From positions 3,014,265 through 3,078,264 of the forward strand of contig NZ_KB913017.1 of assembly GCF_000383975.1 (NCBI RefSeq): a stretch of DNA of 64,000 nucleotides. Direction: 5' to 3'. Under the pieces are notes generated by a model. It was given only the letters and a program-made list of their open reading frames with translations. It made no database searches and was not told the DNA's origin. Positions 8,084-16,592 of this stretch are shown here, in pieces; position 1 is the first letter of the stretch; each line of letters starts with the position of its first letter. Origin of the DNA: Natronorubrum tibetense GA33. Its GTDB lineage: Archaea; Halobacteriota; Halobacteria; Halobacteriales; Natrialbaceae. Position numbers and translations under genes: made by a program.

Positions 8084-8959
8084 TTATGATGAGTCGACCT
8101 GTCGATACCGTCTGATCAGGTAGATGATCACAGCGATCCAGAGCGCGCCCGCGAAGCCGTAGATCGCATCGCCGGCCGGGTTTGCCGAGTTGAACTGCAG
8201 CGCTGCCACGACGTACGTGAGCGCGGCGACCACCGCCGGACCGCCGACGTACGTGAGCCAACTCGGTCGCCACGAGGTGCCCGTCTTCGCGACGGCTCGC
8301 ATATCCCGGACGAGCACGCCCGGCGTGAGCACCGACGTGAGAAGAAGTGCCAGTACGAGGCCGAACCCGGCGAAGAACACCGCGTCGCTTTCTGCCCCCG
8401 GCTCGAGAACCACCCAGCCGAGATACGCCCCCGCAGCCGGCGCGACGAGGGCGTGGGGGACGAGAAGTTTCCACCAGCCGACGTTGTTGTCGACCCTCGA
8501 GGCAAGCCAGCCGACGAAATCAGGCGCGAGCGGGTACGACCACGCGCTCCCGAAGATCGCTTTCCCCATCGCGATCAGTCCGAATGCGAAATTCACCAGA
8601 AAGACGAACGTGGATCCGAAGAGTCCTGCCACGGCGACGAGCAAAAACGCCATCGCGAGGTACTGGAGGGGCGAGTTCTCGGAAGCTATCGAATCGATGG
8701 CGAACCCGGCTGCGAGAAGGCCGAAGAGTGTGGCGAAGACGCCGGTGATGATCACTTGCCAGTTAAACGCGTTCCGGGCGTTCTCGCGCGTGAACTCGTG
8801 CTCGGCGACCAGATAGACGAGCGCCGGGAGGACGAACCCGGTTCCGAGCCCGAGAACGTGGACGAAGATGCCCGCGAGCGTCCGCTCCTCGAGGAGCGCC
8901 GGTCCTGGTTGCGTCGTCGATGTCGATGCCGTCGTCGTGTGATCGTGTTCGTTAGACAT
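8084..8959 (-). CDS. DUF4870/Tic20-like multi-pass membrane protein
   Basis: The protein has 291 residues. After an acidic-polar N-terminus comes a DUF4870-like block, with an FVHVLGLGTGFVLPALVYLV helix then the family's characteristic ENARNAFNWQV segment and a second helix. At least four more hydrophobic segments follow, separated by short charged loops. DUF4870 proteins are small Tic20-like membrane proteins of unknown function. This one is longer, with an extra C-terminal multi-helix half. It lies 48 bp downstream of the winged-helix membrane protein on the same strand, so co-transcription is likely. No transport motif is seen. Confidence 0.75.
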   Translation of the reverse strand: MSNEHDHTTTASTSTTQPGPALLEERTLAGIFVHVLGLGTGFVLPALVYLVAEHEFTRENARNAFNWQVIITGVFATLFGLLAAGFAIDSIASENSPLQYLAMAFLLVAVAGLFGSTFVFLVNFAFGLIAMGKAIFGSAWSYPLAPDFVGWLASRVDNNVGWWKLLVPHALVAPAAGAYLGWVVLEPGAESDAVFFAGFGLVLALLLTSVLTPGVLVRDMRAVAKTGTSWRPSWLTYVGGPAVVAALTYVVAALQFNSANPAGDAIYGFAGALWIAVIIYLIRRYRQVDSS

Positions 8960-9007
8960 GTGTGCGTCGTGTTCTGTCGTCAGTGAGTGGCGTCAGCACG
9001 GGTGCGT

Positions 9008-9610
9008 TCAGTTCGAGTCTGTTCGCCCGGAGCGTACGCCCCCGGCGAGCACACCGCCGGTCCGAAGCTTGCGGGCGATCCGCTCGAGGGCCAAGAGGAC
9101 GAAACAGACGACGAAGAGGTTCCCCGCCACTTCCCAGTACGCGTTCGAGCTCTGGACGATGGGATCGCTCGCGAGCAGCGGGGCGACGACCCCGACCGCA
9201 AAGAGGACCATACTCAACTGGAAGCCAGCGAGGACCAGTGTCCTGATCCCGGCCGGATTCCGGAGCCGGACGAAATCACCGACCGTGAGGGTGTCGAGCG
9301 GCGTTTCGTACGAGAGCGCGTCTTTCCCTTCGGGGCTCAGCGGCCACTGCGATTCCGGGTGGTTGATGTAGTACAGCGTGATCGATTCCGGGTACGTCTC
9401 AACGGCGATGACGTCCATTTCGAGGAGTTCGTTCAACCGGAGCCGGACGGTCTCTTTGCTCACGTCCGGGCGCACCCGGGCACGGATCTGTTCGGCCGAA
9501 AAGTACGGCCGGTCGGCTGCGAACATCGTTTCGACGACGTGTCGCTGGGTTAGTTTCTTGTTCAGATCGTCGTCGATCCGGGTGTCGATCCAGGGCGGGA
9601 GGGGAGCCAT
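9008..9610 (-). CDS. membrane-anchored winged-helix protein
   Basis: The protein has 200 residues. A winged-helix DNA-binding domain occupies about 15-100 (RHVVETMFAADRPYFSAEQI, then RVRPDVSKETVRLRLNELL, then a wing with ITLYYINHPES). Two hydrophobic segments follow (about 125-150 and 160-180), leaving a short basic tail. The ATG at 9610 was chosen over the frame's earliest start at 9676 because TATATCCC-rich promoter-like sequence lies between them. It probably regulates from the membrane or senses an envelope state (inference). The DUF4870-type membrane protein immediately downstream on the same strand may be its partner. Confidence 0.75.
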   Translation of the reverse strand: MAPLPPWIDTRIDDDLNKKLTQRHVVETMFAADRPYFSAEQIRARVRPDVSKETVRLRLNELLEMDVIAVETYPESITLYYINHPESQWPLSPEGKDALSYETPLDTLTVGDFVRLRNPAGIRTLVLAGFQLSMVLFAVGVVAPLLASDPIVQSSNAYWEVAGNLFVVCFVLLALERIARKLRTGGVLAGGVRSGRTDSN

Positions 9611-9740
9611 CTGTCTCTGTGCTACCAAATTCTGCTTGGGGGATATAAACCCACATTCGGATTTGGCGGCCGCCAAAGAGGAGTATTAGTTCACTGTAGC
9701 CTCCCGACGGATGATTGCAGTACTCGTAGCCTCTTTCTAC

Positions 9741-10394
9741 TCAACGATCGACGGCCCGTGGCGACACGCCGTCCCGTTCACCCTCCCGGTCGATCTCGAG
9801 CGAGCCGTCGCCGCTGACGTACGGCAGCCGAGATCTGGCGCTTGCGACCGCTTCTTCGACCTGATAGTACGAGATCGAGAGGTACTCGCTCGCCTGGCGC
9901 GTGAACGAGTCGTCGACCTCGTAGTCGATGCCGTCGGAGCCGTTGAGACACTCCTCGTCGTAGTTGATCAGCCAGCGGCGGGCCAGTTCGACGCCTTTCT
10001 CGGCATCGTAGCCGCGGGCGACGTAGTGTTTGTAGGGGTGGCGGATCCACGAGCACTCCCAGTGGGCGTAGACGTCGACCTTTTCGGCGTTTTCGACCTC
10101 GTGGAGGACGATGTGCAGTTGCATGTCCGCCAGCGGCGACGCCCGCCAGACCCACGACCCCTCGGAGGTGTTCCCGTCCGTGCGGACCTTCAGCGACGCG
10201 ATCGGGTTGCGCGAGAAACCGAGTTCGGAAAGAATCTCCTCGAGACGTTCCTCCGAGCAGCGGGTCGTCAGCGCGTACTCGTCGGCCGTGGTGTGGCTGA
10301 CGGCGTAGCCGTCGAAGCTCCCGGAGATCAGGTAGTGGAGCTGTGGCCACGTACTTCGGCGAACGGCGTTGACGAAGTCCTCTCTGTAACCCAT
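9741..10394 (-). CDS. conserved haloarchaeal protein of unknown function
   Basis: The protein has 217 residues and is rich in Trp and Tyr. Features include GYREDFVNAVRRSTWPQLHY at the N-terminus, a strand pattern around MQLHIVLHEVENAEKVDVYAHWECSW, and a charged C-terminal tail. I see no signal peptide, membrane helix or catalytic motif. The YAHWECSWIRHPYKHY segment resembles a conserved core, but I do not recognise the family. The start at 10394 (ATG, MGYREDF) was chosen because the open frame upstream of it is Ser/Arg-rich shadow sequence from the divergent HalOD1 gene. It shares a 130-bp promoter region with the divergent gene at 10525. Confidence 0.7.
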   Translation of the reverse strand: MGYREDFVNAVRRSTWPQLHYLISGSFDGYAVSHTTADEYALTTRCSEERLEEILSELGFSRNPIASLKVRTDGNTSEGSWVWRASPLADMQLHIVLHEVENAEKVDVYAHWECSWIRHPYKHYVARGYDAEKGVELARRWLINYDEECLNGSDGIDYEVDDSFTRQASEYLSISYYQVEEAVASARSRLPYVSGDGSLEIDREGERDGVSPRAVDR

Positions 10395-10524
10395 CGGAGA
10401 CTGTACGAGGCCCACCGAAAAGGGTGTTCGGCAGGCACATGCGATATCGCCGAACGGCGAGCGGACGGCCATGCTACCGCCGGTAGTACTGTTACACTGC
10501 TCGCGATACTTGCTGTTATCACTG

Positions 10525-10812
10525 ATGAACGAGTGGATCGATCCGCCGGACGACGATGTCGTCGCCCGTCTGGATCTCGACACGACGCAGGAAGCACCGG
10601 AGATTCGGCTCGTCGAAATCGTCGCCGACCTCGAGAGCGTCCCCGAAACCGAACTCGATCCGATATACAACTGCATCGACGAGGTGGTCGACTCGCTTTT
10701 GTCGTCGCCGCCGTCTCCGACCGCGAACGCGGAACTCGAATTTACCTACGAGGGATACCGGATTCACGTCCAACAGGGTGGGGCCGCCGTCTTTCGGGAC
10801 GCGACCGCCTGA
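10525..10812 (+). CDS. HalOD1 output-domain protein
   Basis: This 95-residue protein is essentially one HalOD1 domain, the small haloarchaeal output domain often found alone or attached to response regulators. The visible pattern is LVEIVADLESVPETELDPIY, then CIDEVVDSLL, then a C-terminal strand pair LEFTYEGYRIHVQ with a GG turn. The ATG at 10525 opens the domain. The domain is presumed to take part in signal transduction; no ligand is known. It lies upstream of tyrS with about 90 bp between them, and tyrS has its own TATA box, so the two are probably independently transcribed. Confidence 0.8.
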   Translation: MNEWIDPPDDDVVARLDLDTTQEAPEIRLVEIVADLESVPETELDPIYNCIDEVVDSLLSSPPSPTANAELEFTYEGYRIHVQQGGAAVFRDATA

Positions 10813-10870
10813 GGGCTCCGGCCGAGACCGAATCGGGTCGCCTCGACGACCGCCCGGACGATTCATCGGG

Positions 10871-10877
10871 TATAAAT
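10871..10877 (+). promoter_or_regulatory. TATA box of tyrS
   Basis: TATAAAT ends 25 nt before the tyrS ATG at 10902, the haloarchaeal arrangement for a leaderless transcript. It also rejects the long in-frame extension upstream of 10902. Confidence 0.75.
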
Positions 10878-10901
10878 ACCTCCTCCCGCTTCAGTCAACA
10901 C

Positions 10902-11882
10902 ATGGATACCTACGACCTGATTATGCGAAACGCCGAGGAGGTCGTCACCGACGAGGAGGTGCGCGAACTCGCCGACGACCCCGCCGGCAAGCGCGCCTAC
11001 GTCGGCTACGAGCCCTCCGGCGTGCTCCATCTCGGGCACCTGCTGACGGCAAACAAGCTCATCGACCTTCAGGAGGCGGGCATGGAGGTCGTCGTCCTGC
11101 TCGCCGACGTCCACGCCTACCTCAACGGGAAAGGCACCTTCGAGGAGATCCGCGACACGGCCGAGCAGATGAAAGCCCAGTTCGTGGCCTACGGGCTCGA
11201 CGAGGACAACACCGAGTTCGTCTACGGCTCCGAGTTCCAACTCGACGAGGAGTACACCCTCGATCTGCACGAACTCGAGCTTTCGACGACGCTCAACCGC
11301 GCCCAGCGCGCGATGGCCGAGATTCAGGGCGGCGAGACCGCAAAGGTCAGCCACGTCGTCTACCCGCTCATGCAGTGTCTGGACATCGAATATCTCGACC
11401 TCGATCTGGCCGTCGGCGGACTTGACCAGCGCAAGGTCCACATGCTCGCCCGCGAGGAACTGCCCGAACTCGGCTACGACGTCCGGCCCGCACTTCACAC
11501 CCCGATCGTCGCCGATCTCACCAGCGGCGAGGGCAAGATGTCCTCGAGCGAGGGAGTTACGATCTCGATGGAGGACTCGACGGACGATCTCGAGGAGAAG
11601 GTCAACTCGGCCTTTTGTCCACCGACGCGGGATCCGGAGGGCGACCTCGAGAACCCAGTCCTCGAACTGTTCGAGTACCACGTCTTCCCGCGCTTCGAGG
11701 AAGTCGTCGTCGAGCGTCCCGACAAGTACGGTGGCGACCTGACCTACGAGGCCTACGAGGATCTGGCCGCGGACCTCGAGTCCGGCGAACTCCACCCCGC
11801 CGATGCGAAGGGGACGCTCGCGACTTACCTCGACGAACTGATCGCGCCGGGACGGGAGAAGTTGCTCGAGATCCGGGACTGA
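10902..11882 (+). CDS. tyrS: tyrosyl-tRNA synthetase
   Basis: This 326-residue class I aminoacyl-tRNA synthetase is of the short archaeal type. It activates tyrosine with ATP and charges tRNA-Tyr. The HIGH-type motif is HLGH at 43-46, the KMSKS-type loop is KMSSS at 212-216, and the tyrosine pocket shows GYEPSG at 35-40 and the YPLMQCLDI helix near 154. The length matches the archaeal family, which lacks the bacterial S4 domain. The reading frame is open back to 9711, but the tract before 10902 is antisense to the gene at 9741 and overlaps HalOD1 in another frame. The TATA box at 10871 fixes the start. Confidence 0.95.
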   Translation: MDTYDLIMRNAEEVVTDEEVRELADDPAGKRAYVGYEPSGVLHLGHLLTANKLIDLQEAGMEVVVLLADVHAYLNGKGTFEEIRDTAEQMKAQFVAYGLDEDNTEFVYGSEFQLDEEYTLDLHELELSTTLNRAQRAMAEIQGGETAKVSHVVYPLMQCLDIEYLDLDLAVGGLDQRKVHMLAREELPELGYDVRPALHTPIVADLTSGEGKMSSSEGVTISMEDSTDDLEEKVNSAFCPPTRDPEGDLENPVLELFEYHVFPRFEEVVVERPDKYGGDLTYEAYEDLAADLESGELHPADAKGTLATYLDELIAPGREKLLEIRD

Positions 11883-12015
11883 GCGGTCGGCCGGTTGACC
11901 AATCGGTCGACTGATCGACTAGTGGCCTAATCGACGGACTAGACCTCTTTGTTACACCGGCAGCGTGTCAGAATTTCGGCGATGCGTTGACGCTCGTTCG
12001 ACGTGAGGGTAGGGT

Positions 12016-13155
12016 ATGTCGTTTCATCTCACATCGGAACAGGAAGCCATCCGCGACGCGGTTCGGGAGTTCGGCGCCGAAGAGATCCGGCCGATCGCGG
12101 CGGAGTACGAAGCCGAGCAGCGGTACCCCGCGGATCTGCTGTCGAACGCGGCTGAACTCGACCTCGTCGCGCCACACGTCCCCGAGGCCTACGGCGGGGC
12201 CGGGATGGACGCGATTTCGACGGCCATCGTCACCGAACAGCTGTGGCGCGCCGATCCCGGCGTCGGCGGCTCGATCGCCGCGGCCGACTTCGGGACCGGG
12301 ATGCTCCTCGAGTACGGCGACGAGTGGATGTGCGAGAAGTGGCTGCCGAAGGTGACGGCCGGCGAGACACCCATTGCGACGGGAATTTCGGAACCCGCAC
12401 ACGGCTCGAACGTGGCGGGGATGGAAACCCGTGCCGAAAAGGATGGTGATGAGTGGGTCATCAACGGCCAGAAAATGTGGATCACGAACGGCACCGTGGC
12501 GGACGTGACGATCATCATGGCCAAGACCTCGCCGGAGCAGGGACACGGCGGAATCACCGCGTTTCTCACGCCGACCGCCGTCGACGGCTACGACGCGACG
12601 CGGATCACGAACAAGTTGGGGATCAAAGCGCAGGACACCGCGGAAATCGTTCTCGACGGGCTTCGCGTTCCGGAGGAAAACGTCGTCGGCGAGGTCGACC
12701 GGGGCTTTTACCAGCTGATGGAGTTCTTCGCACCTGCCCGCGTCGACGTCGCCGCGCAGGCGACCGGGGTGGCACAGGCCGCACTCGAGGAGGCGATCTC
12801 CTACGCCACCGAGCGCGAGCAGTTCGATCGGAAGATTTCGGAGTTTCAGGCGATTCGGCACACACTCGCCGAGATGGCGACGAGCGTGGAGGCCGGTCGA
12901 TCGCTGGCGTATCGGGCGGCGGCGAGCCTCGAGTCGGGCGACACCGACCGAGCGACGCGACTCGCCTCGATGGCGAAACTGTTCGCGAGCGAGCGCGCCG
13001 TCGAGGTCACCGACGACGCGCTGCAGGTTCACGGGGGAGCGGGCTATGTCTCCGATCATCCAGTCGAGCGGTTCTACCGGGACGCCCGGGTCACGAAGAT
13101 CTACGACGGAACGAGCGAGATTCAGAAGGGGATTATCGCCGATCAGTTGCTCTAG
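12016..13155 (+). CDS. acyl-CoA dehydrogenase
   Basis: The protein has 379 residues, the full length of the FAD-dependent acyl-CoA dehydrogenase family, with N-terminal helical, central beta and C-terminal helical domains. Family signatures are GISEPAHGSNVAG (substrate/flavin loop), WITNGTVADV, and the C-terminal LQVHGGAGY and YRDARVTKIYDGTSEIQ. At the position of the catalytic base in the medium-chain enzyme's 'YEGT' motif this protein has Asp364 rather than Glu. The substrate chain length is not predictable. There is no ETF or other beta-oxidation gene next to it. It is read toward birA, with a 250-bp gap. Confidence 0.9.
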   Translation: MSFHLTSEQEAIRDAVREFGAEEIRPIAAEYEAEQRYPADLLSNAAELDLVAPHVPEAYGGAGMDAISTAIVTEQLWRADPGVGGSIAAADFGTGMLLEYGDEWMCEKWLPKVTAGETPIATGISEPAHGSNVAGMETRAEKDGDEWVINGQKMWITNGTVADVTIIMAKTSPEQGHGGITAFLTPTAVDGYDATRITNKLGIKAQDTAEIVLDGLRVPEENVVGEVDRGFYQLMEFFAPARVDVAAQATGVAQAALEEAISYATEREQFDRKISEFQAIRHTLAEMATSVEAGRSLAYRAAASLESGDTDRATRLASMAKLFASERAVEVTDDALQVHGGAGYVSDHPVERFYRDARVTKIYDGTSEIQKGIIADQLL

Positions 13156-13406
13156 ACGAGGCTGTTCCGGGCCAATTTTTGCGAGAAGTAACGGTGACGT
13201 CGAATACGCTGCTCGCGCTGGCAACGATGATTTCCACGTCCTCCCCAGCCGATTCGTTCGCTCGCCCTGCTCGCTCACTCATCCCTCGCGCAAATCGTCA
13301 CCCGCCCTCGCTATCGCTCGGTCGGCCGACGGCGCGCGCCACCGCACGTGGTTCGATTGGCTTCGGATCCCGCCGATTCAAGTACGAGCGCACCCCTCTC
13401 GAGTGC

Positions 13407-14351
13407 ATGACCACGAACGAGACGCGACGATCGATCCTCGAGGCGCTCGCGGCGGGCCCGGTGTCGGGACCGCAACTGGCCGAGTCGCTCGACGTCTCGC
13501 GGGCGGCCGTCTGGAAACACATCGACGCGCTCCGCGATGCCGGTTTCGAAATCGAGAGCGGGCCGAATGGGTACGAACTGGCCGCGGTGACGGCGTACAA
13601 CGGTCCCGCGGTCGAGTACGAACTCGAGGCCCCGTTCTCGATCGAGTACCACGACTCGATCGGGAGCACGAACGATCGCGCGCGCGAGTTGGCATCCGAG
13701 GGTGCGACCGACGTGGTCGTGCTCGCGGACGAACAGGTCGGCGGACGGGGACGCTTAGAGCGCGAGTGGTCGGCTCCCTCGGGCGGCGTGTGGCTGAGTA
13801 TCGTTACGCGACCCGATATCGCGCCCGCGCAGGCACCGTTGTACACACTCGCGGTGTCGGTCGCGACGGCGCGGGCGGCCCGCGAGGCCGGCGTCGACGC
13901 GCGGATCAAGTGGCCCAACGACGTGGTCGTGCCCGTCGGCGAAGACGGTGAGTATCGCAAGCTCTCTGGGATCCTGACGGAGATGGAAGGCGAGACGGAT
14001 CGCGTCGACTGGATCGTCGTCGGACCCGGCATCAACGCGAACATCGACACGGACGCGCTGCCCGAGGGCGCGACGAGTATCCGCGACGAGGTGGGCGACG
14101 TCGACCGTCGGCGATTCGTCCAGCGGCTGTTAGAGGAGTTCGACCGCTACCGGACCGACCTCGAGGCCGTCGTCCCGGCATGGCGCGAGCTGGCGCTGAC
14201 GCTTGGCCAACGAGTGCGAGTCGAGCGGGCAACGGGCGAAATCGTCGGGGAAGCCGTCGACGTTACCGAATCGGGCGCGCTCGTGATCGAGACCGAGGAC
14301 GGACAGGAGACGGTCGCGGCTGGCGACTGTGAACACTTGCGGCCGGTCTGA
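13407..14351 (+). CDS. birA: biotin--[acetyl-CoA-carboxylase] ligase with HTH repressor domain
   Basis: This is a bifunctional BirA-type protein of 314 residues. A winged-helix domain at 1-60 (SRAAVWKHIDALRDAGFEIE) is followed by the biotin protein ligase domain with GRGRLEREW at 113-121 and IKWPNDV around Lys168, and then a C-terminal SH3-like domain (LGQRVRVERATGEIVGEA). It adenylates biotin and transfers it to the biotin carboxyl carrier protein. The HTH implies that it also represses biotin genes, as in bacteria. The open frame extends to 12453, but that part is antisense-like sequence inside the acyl-CoA dehydrogenase gene. The ATG at 13407 matches the family N-terminus. Confidence 0.92.
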   Translation: MTTNETRRSILEALAAGPVSGPQLAESLDVSRAAVWKHIDALRDAGFEIESGPNGYELAAVTAYNGPAVEYELEAPFSIEYHDSIGSTNDRARELASEGATDVVVLADEQVGGRGRLEREWSAPSGGVWLSIVTRPDIAPAQAPLYTLAVSVATARAAREAGVDARIKWPNDVVVPVGEDGEYRKLSGILTEMEGETDRVDWIVVGPGINANIDTDALPEGATSIRDEVGDVDRRRFVQRLLEEFDRYRTDLEAVVPAWRELALTLGQRVRVERATGEIVGEAVDVTESGALVIETEDGQETVAAGDCEHLRPV

Positions 14352-14382
14352 CCCGCTCCATCCAAGACTGAGAGTCGATCGG

Positions 14383-14859
14383 TCACTCGGCGGCGAGCTG
14401 TTTTTCGTCCGCCCGTTCCCCCGGTTCCGACGAATCGACCCGGACGGTCAACACCGGAATCGGCGCGTGTCGAACGACGCGTTCCGTGACGCTGCCGAGT
14501 AAGAGTCGATCGATGCCACCGCGGCCGTGGGTTCCCATGACGACGAGGTCGCACTCGTCGGGCTGGGCGTGCTCGACGATGACGCGACTCGGCGACCCCT
14601 CGAGCACCCTCGTTTCGACCTCGACGTCGGTCGGCGCGAGTTCTTCGACCCGCTCGACGGCCGCCTCGCCCTCCTCGCGAAGCGCACCGGCGATCCCGTC
14701 CAGCGGCGTTTCCATGGGCAGGCCGCCGTAGCCGGCCACGCTGACGACGTAGATCGCCCGAACCGTCGCATGGTGGGCCTGCGCCAGATCGAACGCGTGC
14801 TCGAGGGCGCGTTCGACCTCCGGCGACCCGTCGGTCGGGACGAGGATGCAGTCGTACAT
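14383..14859 (-). CDS. universal stress protein, single UspA domain
   Basis: This 158-residue cytoplasmic protein is one complete UspA domain. It starts MYDCILVPTDGSPE, and the ATP-binding loop G-x2-G-x9-G-(S/T) is seen as MGTHGRGGIDRLLLGS followed by VTERVVRHAPIPVL. A charged tail ends it. The nucleotide-binding pattern suggests the ATP-binding subclass. It converges with birA (about 30 bp apart). Two other UspA-type genes lie at 56133 and 63515, so the family is expanded here. The physiological trigger is not visible. Confidence 0.9.
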   Translation of the reverse strand: MYDCILVPTDGSPEVERALEHAFDLAQAHHATVRAIYVVSVAGYGGLPMETPLDGIAGALREEGEAAVERVEELAPTDVEVETRVLEGSPSRVIVEHAQPDECDLVVMGTHGRGGIDRLLLGSVTERVVRHAPIPVLTVRVDSSEPGERADEKQLAAE

Positions 14860-14966
14860 GCTATATGTGAACTTTTAACACTCGATGGTATAATAACGTT
14901 GTTGTCGTGTTCCGCCACTGTCACTCACACGAGGGAGACCGTCGAACGTGCCGCTGACCGACGCGT

Positions 14967-15989
14967 TCAGCCCTCGAGAACGACTTCGCGCACGTCGTCG
15001 ACGCCGGCCCGACGAACCACGGCCCGGACGGGGTCGCGGGCGCCCGTGAGGTTGTCCGAGTCGCCGTCGAGAACTAGCAGCCGCGCTTTCCGATCGGGTT
15101 CGACCAGCCCGTACTCGAGTCCGGCGATTTCCGCGCCGTTGATCGTCGCCATCCGGAGGATTTCGTCGGCCGAGAGCTCGGAGAGTTTGGCGAGGAACTC
15201 CATCTCCCGGAACATCGACGGCGAGTTGAGCATCACGTTGTCCGTCCCGAGCGCGAGGGTCGTTCGCTCGTTCAGTTCCGAATACGGCGAGAGCCCGACA
15301 TCTGTCACGAGATTCGATCGGGGACAGACCGCGATCGGCACCTCTTGGTCCGCGATTCGCTCGAGGTGATCCGACTCGGGGTGGACGACGTGGACCAGAA
15401 AGTCGGGCTCGAGATCCAGCGCGGGGTGGATATCGCTCGCGTCGACTTCGCCCGCGTGGATGCCGAACGGTTTACCGGCCTCCAGCGTCGCCGCTCGCTC
15501 GTCGCCGAACTCGGCGTCGTTGGCTCCGCTGGCGCCGTAGCCGTCGCCCGCGTGCATTGCGTCGATCGAGCCACGACCGAAGGCGACGGTGTCGATCTCG
15601 AGGCCCTCCACTGCGGCCTCGAGCTGTCGGACGCCCTCGACGTCGCCCTCGCGGAACTCGAGACAGGCCGCGGTGCCGGCTCGCTGCATGAACCGGAGGG
15701 ATCGATGCATGGCGTCGACGAGTTCGTCGCTCGATGCCTGCCGAAGTAAGCGGTGTTTCAGCCCGTCCGGCGGGGCAACCAGGTCCTCGAGCGAGAGCCC
15801 GCGACCCGCTTCCTTGGCGATCGAGTCGCCGATGTGCGTGTGGGCGTTGACGAACGCCGGGCAGATGATATCCGAACTGCCGACCGAGGCTTCCTCGATG
15901 GCCTCGATCCGACCGTCGTCGCCGATCACGATTCGTCCCTCCACCGGTTCGAAGTCGCGGCCGCGGAGAATCGTTCCCGTTCGTTCCAT
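14967..15989 (-). CDS. amidohydrolase / cytosine-deaminase-like metal-dependent hydrolase
   Basis: This 340-residue TIM-barrel amidohydrolase has the metal-binding HxH as NAHTH (His50, His52), a barrel histidine in GIHAGE, a further His in HVVHPES, and the catalytic Asp in LGTDN. The N-terminal small beta domain with GRIVIGDDGRIEAI is typical of deaminases in the SsnA/TrzN/cytosine-deaminase group. The substrate is unknown; guanine, cytosine or S-adenosylhomocysteine-like amines are all possible for the family. It starts at the ATG at 15989, divergent from the SRPBCC gene at 16128. Confidence 0.85.
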   Translation of the reverse strand: MERTGTILRGRDFEPVEGRIVIGDDGRIEAIEEASVGSSDIICPAFVNAHTHIGDSIAKEAGRGLSLEDLVAPPDGLKHRLLRQASSDELVDAMHRSLRFMQRAGTAACLEFREGDVEGVRQLEAAVEGLEIDTVAFGRGSIDAMHAGDGYGASGANDAEFGDERAATLEAGKPFGIHAGEVDASDIHPALDLEPDFLVHVVHPESDHLERIADQEVPIAVCPRSNLVTDVGLSPYSELNERTTLALGTDNVMLNSPSMFREMEFLAKLSELSADEILRMATINGAEIAGLEYGLVEPDRKARLLVLDGDSDNLTGARDPVRAVVRRAGVDDVREVVLEG

Positions 15990-16127
15990 ACCACTGTGTT
16001 CGCCCTGCGTGCCTTCAACGGTTCGGGGTTAGACGATCGACCGGTCAGCGAGAGCCTCCACTACGCCCCTCACGTACCGGAGTGAGACGGCAACACAGGC
16101 ATATCGCTCGAGCGCATCCGTGCTAGC

Positions 16128-16589
16128 ATGAACCAGATCGAGGTGTTCGAAGAGATCGACGCCCCGCCGGAGGTCGTCTGGGACGTCCTCCTCGAGTTCG
16201 AGAGCTATCCCGAATGGAACCCGTTCGTCCGGGCGATCGAGGGTGAACCAACCGAGGGTGAACGGCTTCGGGTGCAGATCGACCCGCCGAACTCCCGCGG
16301 GATGACGTTCAAGCCGGAGGTGATCGCCGTCGAAGAGAACCGCCGACTCGTCTGGCTCGGCCGACTGGTGGTTCCCTTCGCCTTCGACGGCTACCACGAG
16401 TTCCACTTAGAGCCGATCGAGGACGGTGAGTCGAGCGAAGCGAGGCGAACGCGATTGCTCCACCGCGAGACGTTCCGCGGCGCGCTCGTTCCCTTGCTGT
16501 TCGACCAGAAGTCTCTCGAGGCCGGCTTCGCGTCGATGAACGCCGCGGTCAAGAAGCGCGCCGAGGCGCGGGTCGAAGCGACGAAGTGA
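16128..16589 (+). CDS. SRPBCC (START-like) family protein
   Basis: The 153-residue protein has the polyketide-cyclase/START-like (SRPBCC) fold pattern. The N-terminal strand-turn INQIEVFEEIDAPPEVVWDVL runs into FESYPEWNPFV, central strands form a hydrophobic ligand cavity (LVWLGRLVVPFAFDGYHEFHLE), and a long C-terminal helix follows (MNAAVKKRAEARV). The fold binds small hydrophobic molecules; the actual ligand is unknown. It ends 3 bp before the convergent HAD gene. It starts at the ATG at 16128, which opens the first strand. Confidence 0.85.
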   Translation: MNQIEVFEEIDAPPEVVWDVLLEFESYPEWNPFVRAIEGEPTEGERLRVQIDPPNSRGMTFKPEVIAVEENRRLVWLGRLVVPFAFDGYHEFHLEPIEDGESSEARRTRLLHRETFRGALVPLLFDQKSLEAGFASMNAAVKKRAEARVEATK

Positions 16590-16592
16590 GGC

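Noticed and set aside
9711-10901. Long open frame in front of tyrS (would give a 723-residue protein)
   Set aside because: It is antisense to the gene at 9741-10394 and covers the HalOD1 gene in another frame. The translation lacks domains, and the tyrS TATA box fits the start at 10902.
12453-13406. N-terminal extension of birA within the acyl-CoA dehydrogenase gene
   Set aside because: Arg/Gly-rich frame-shifted translation of the dehydrogenase. BirA's HTH begins at 13407.
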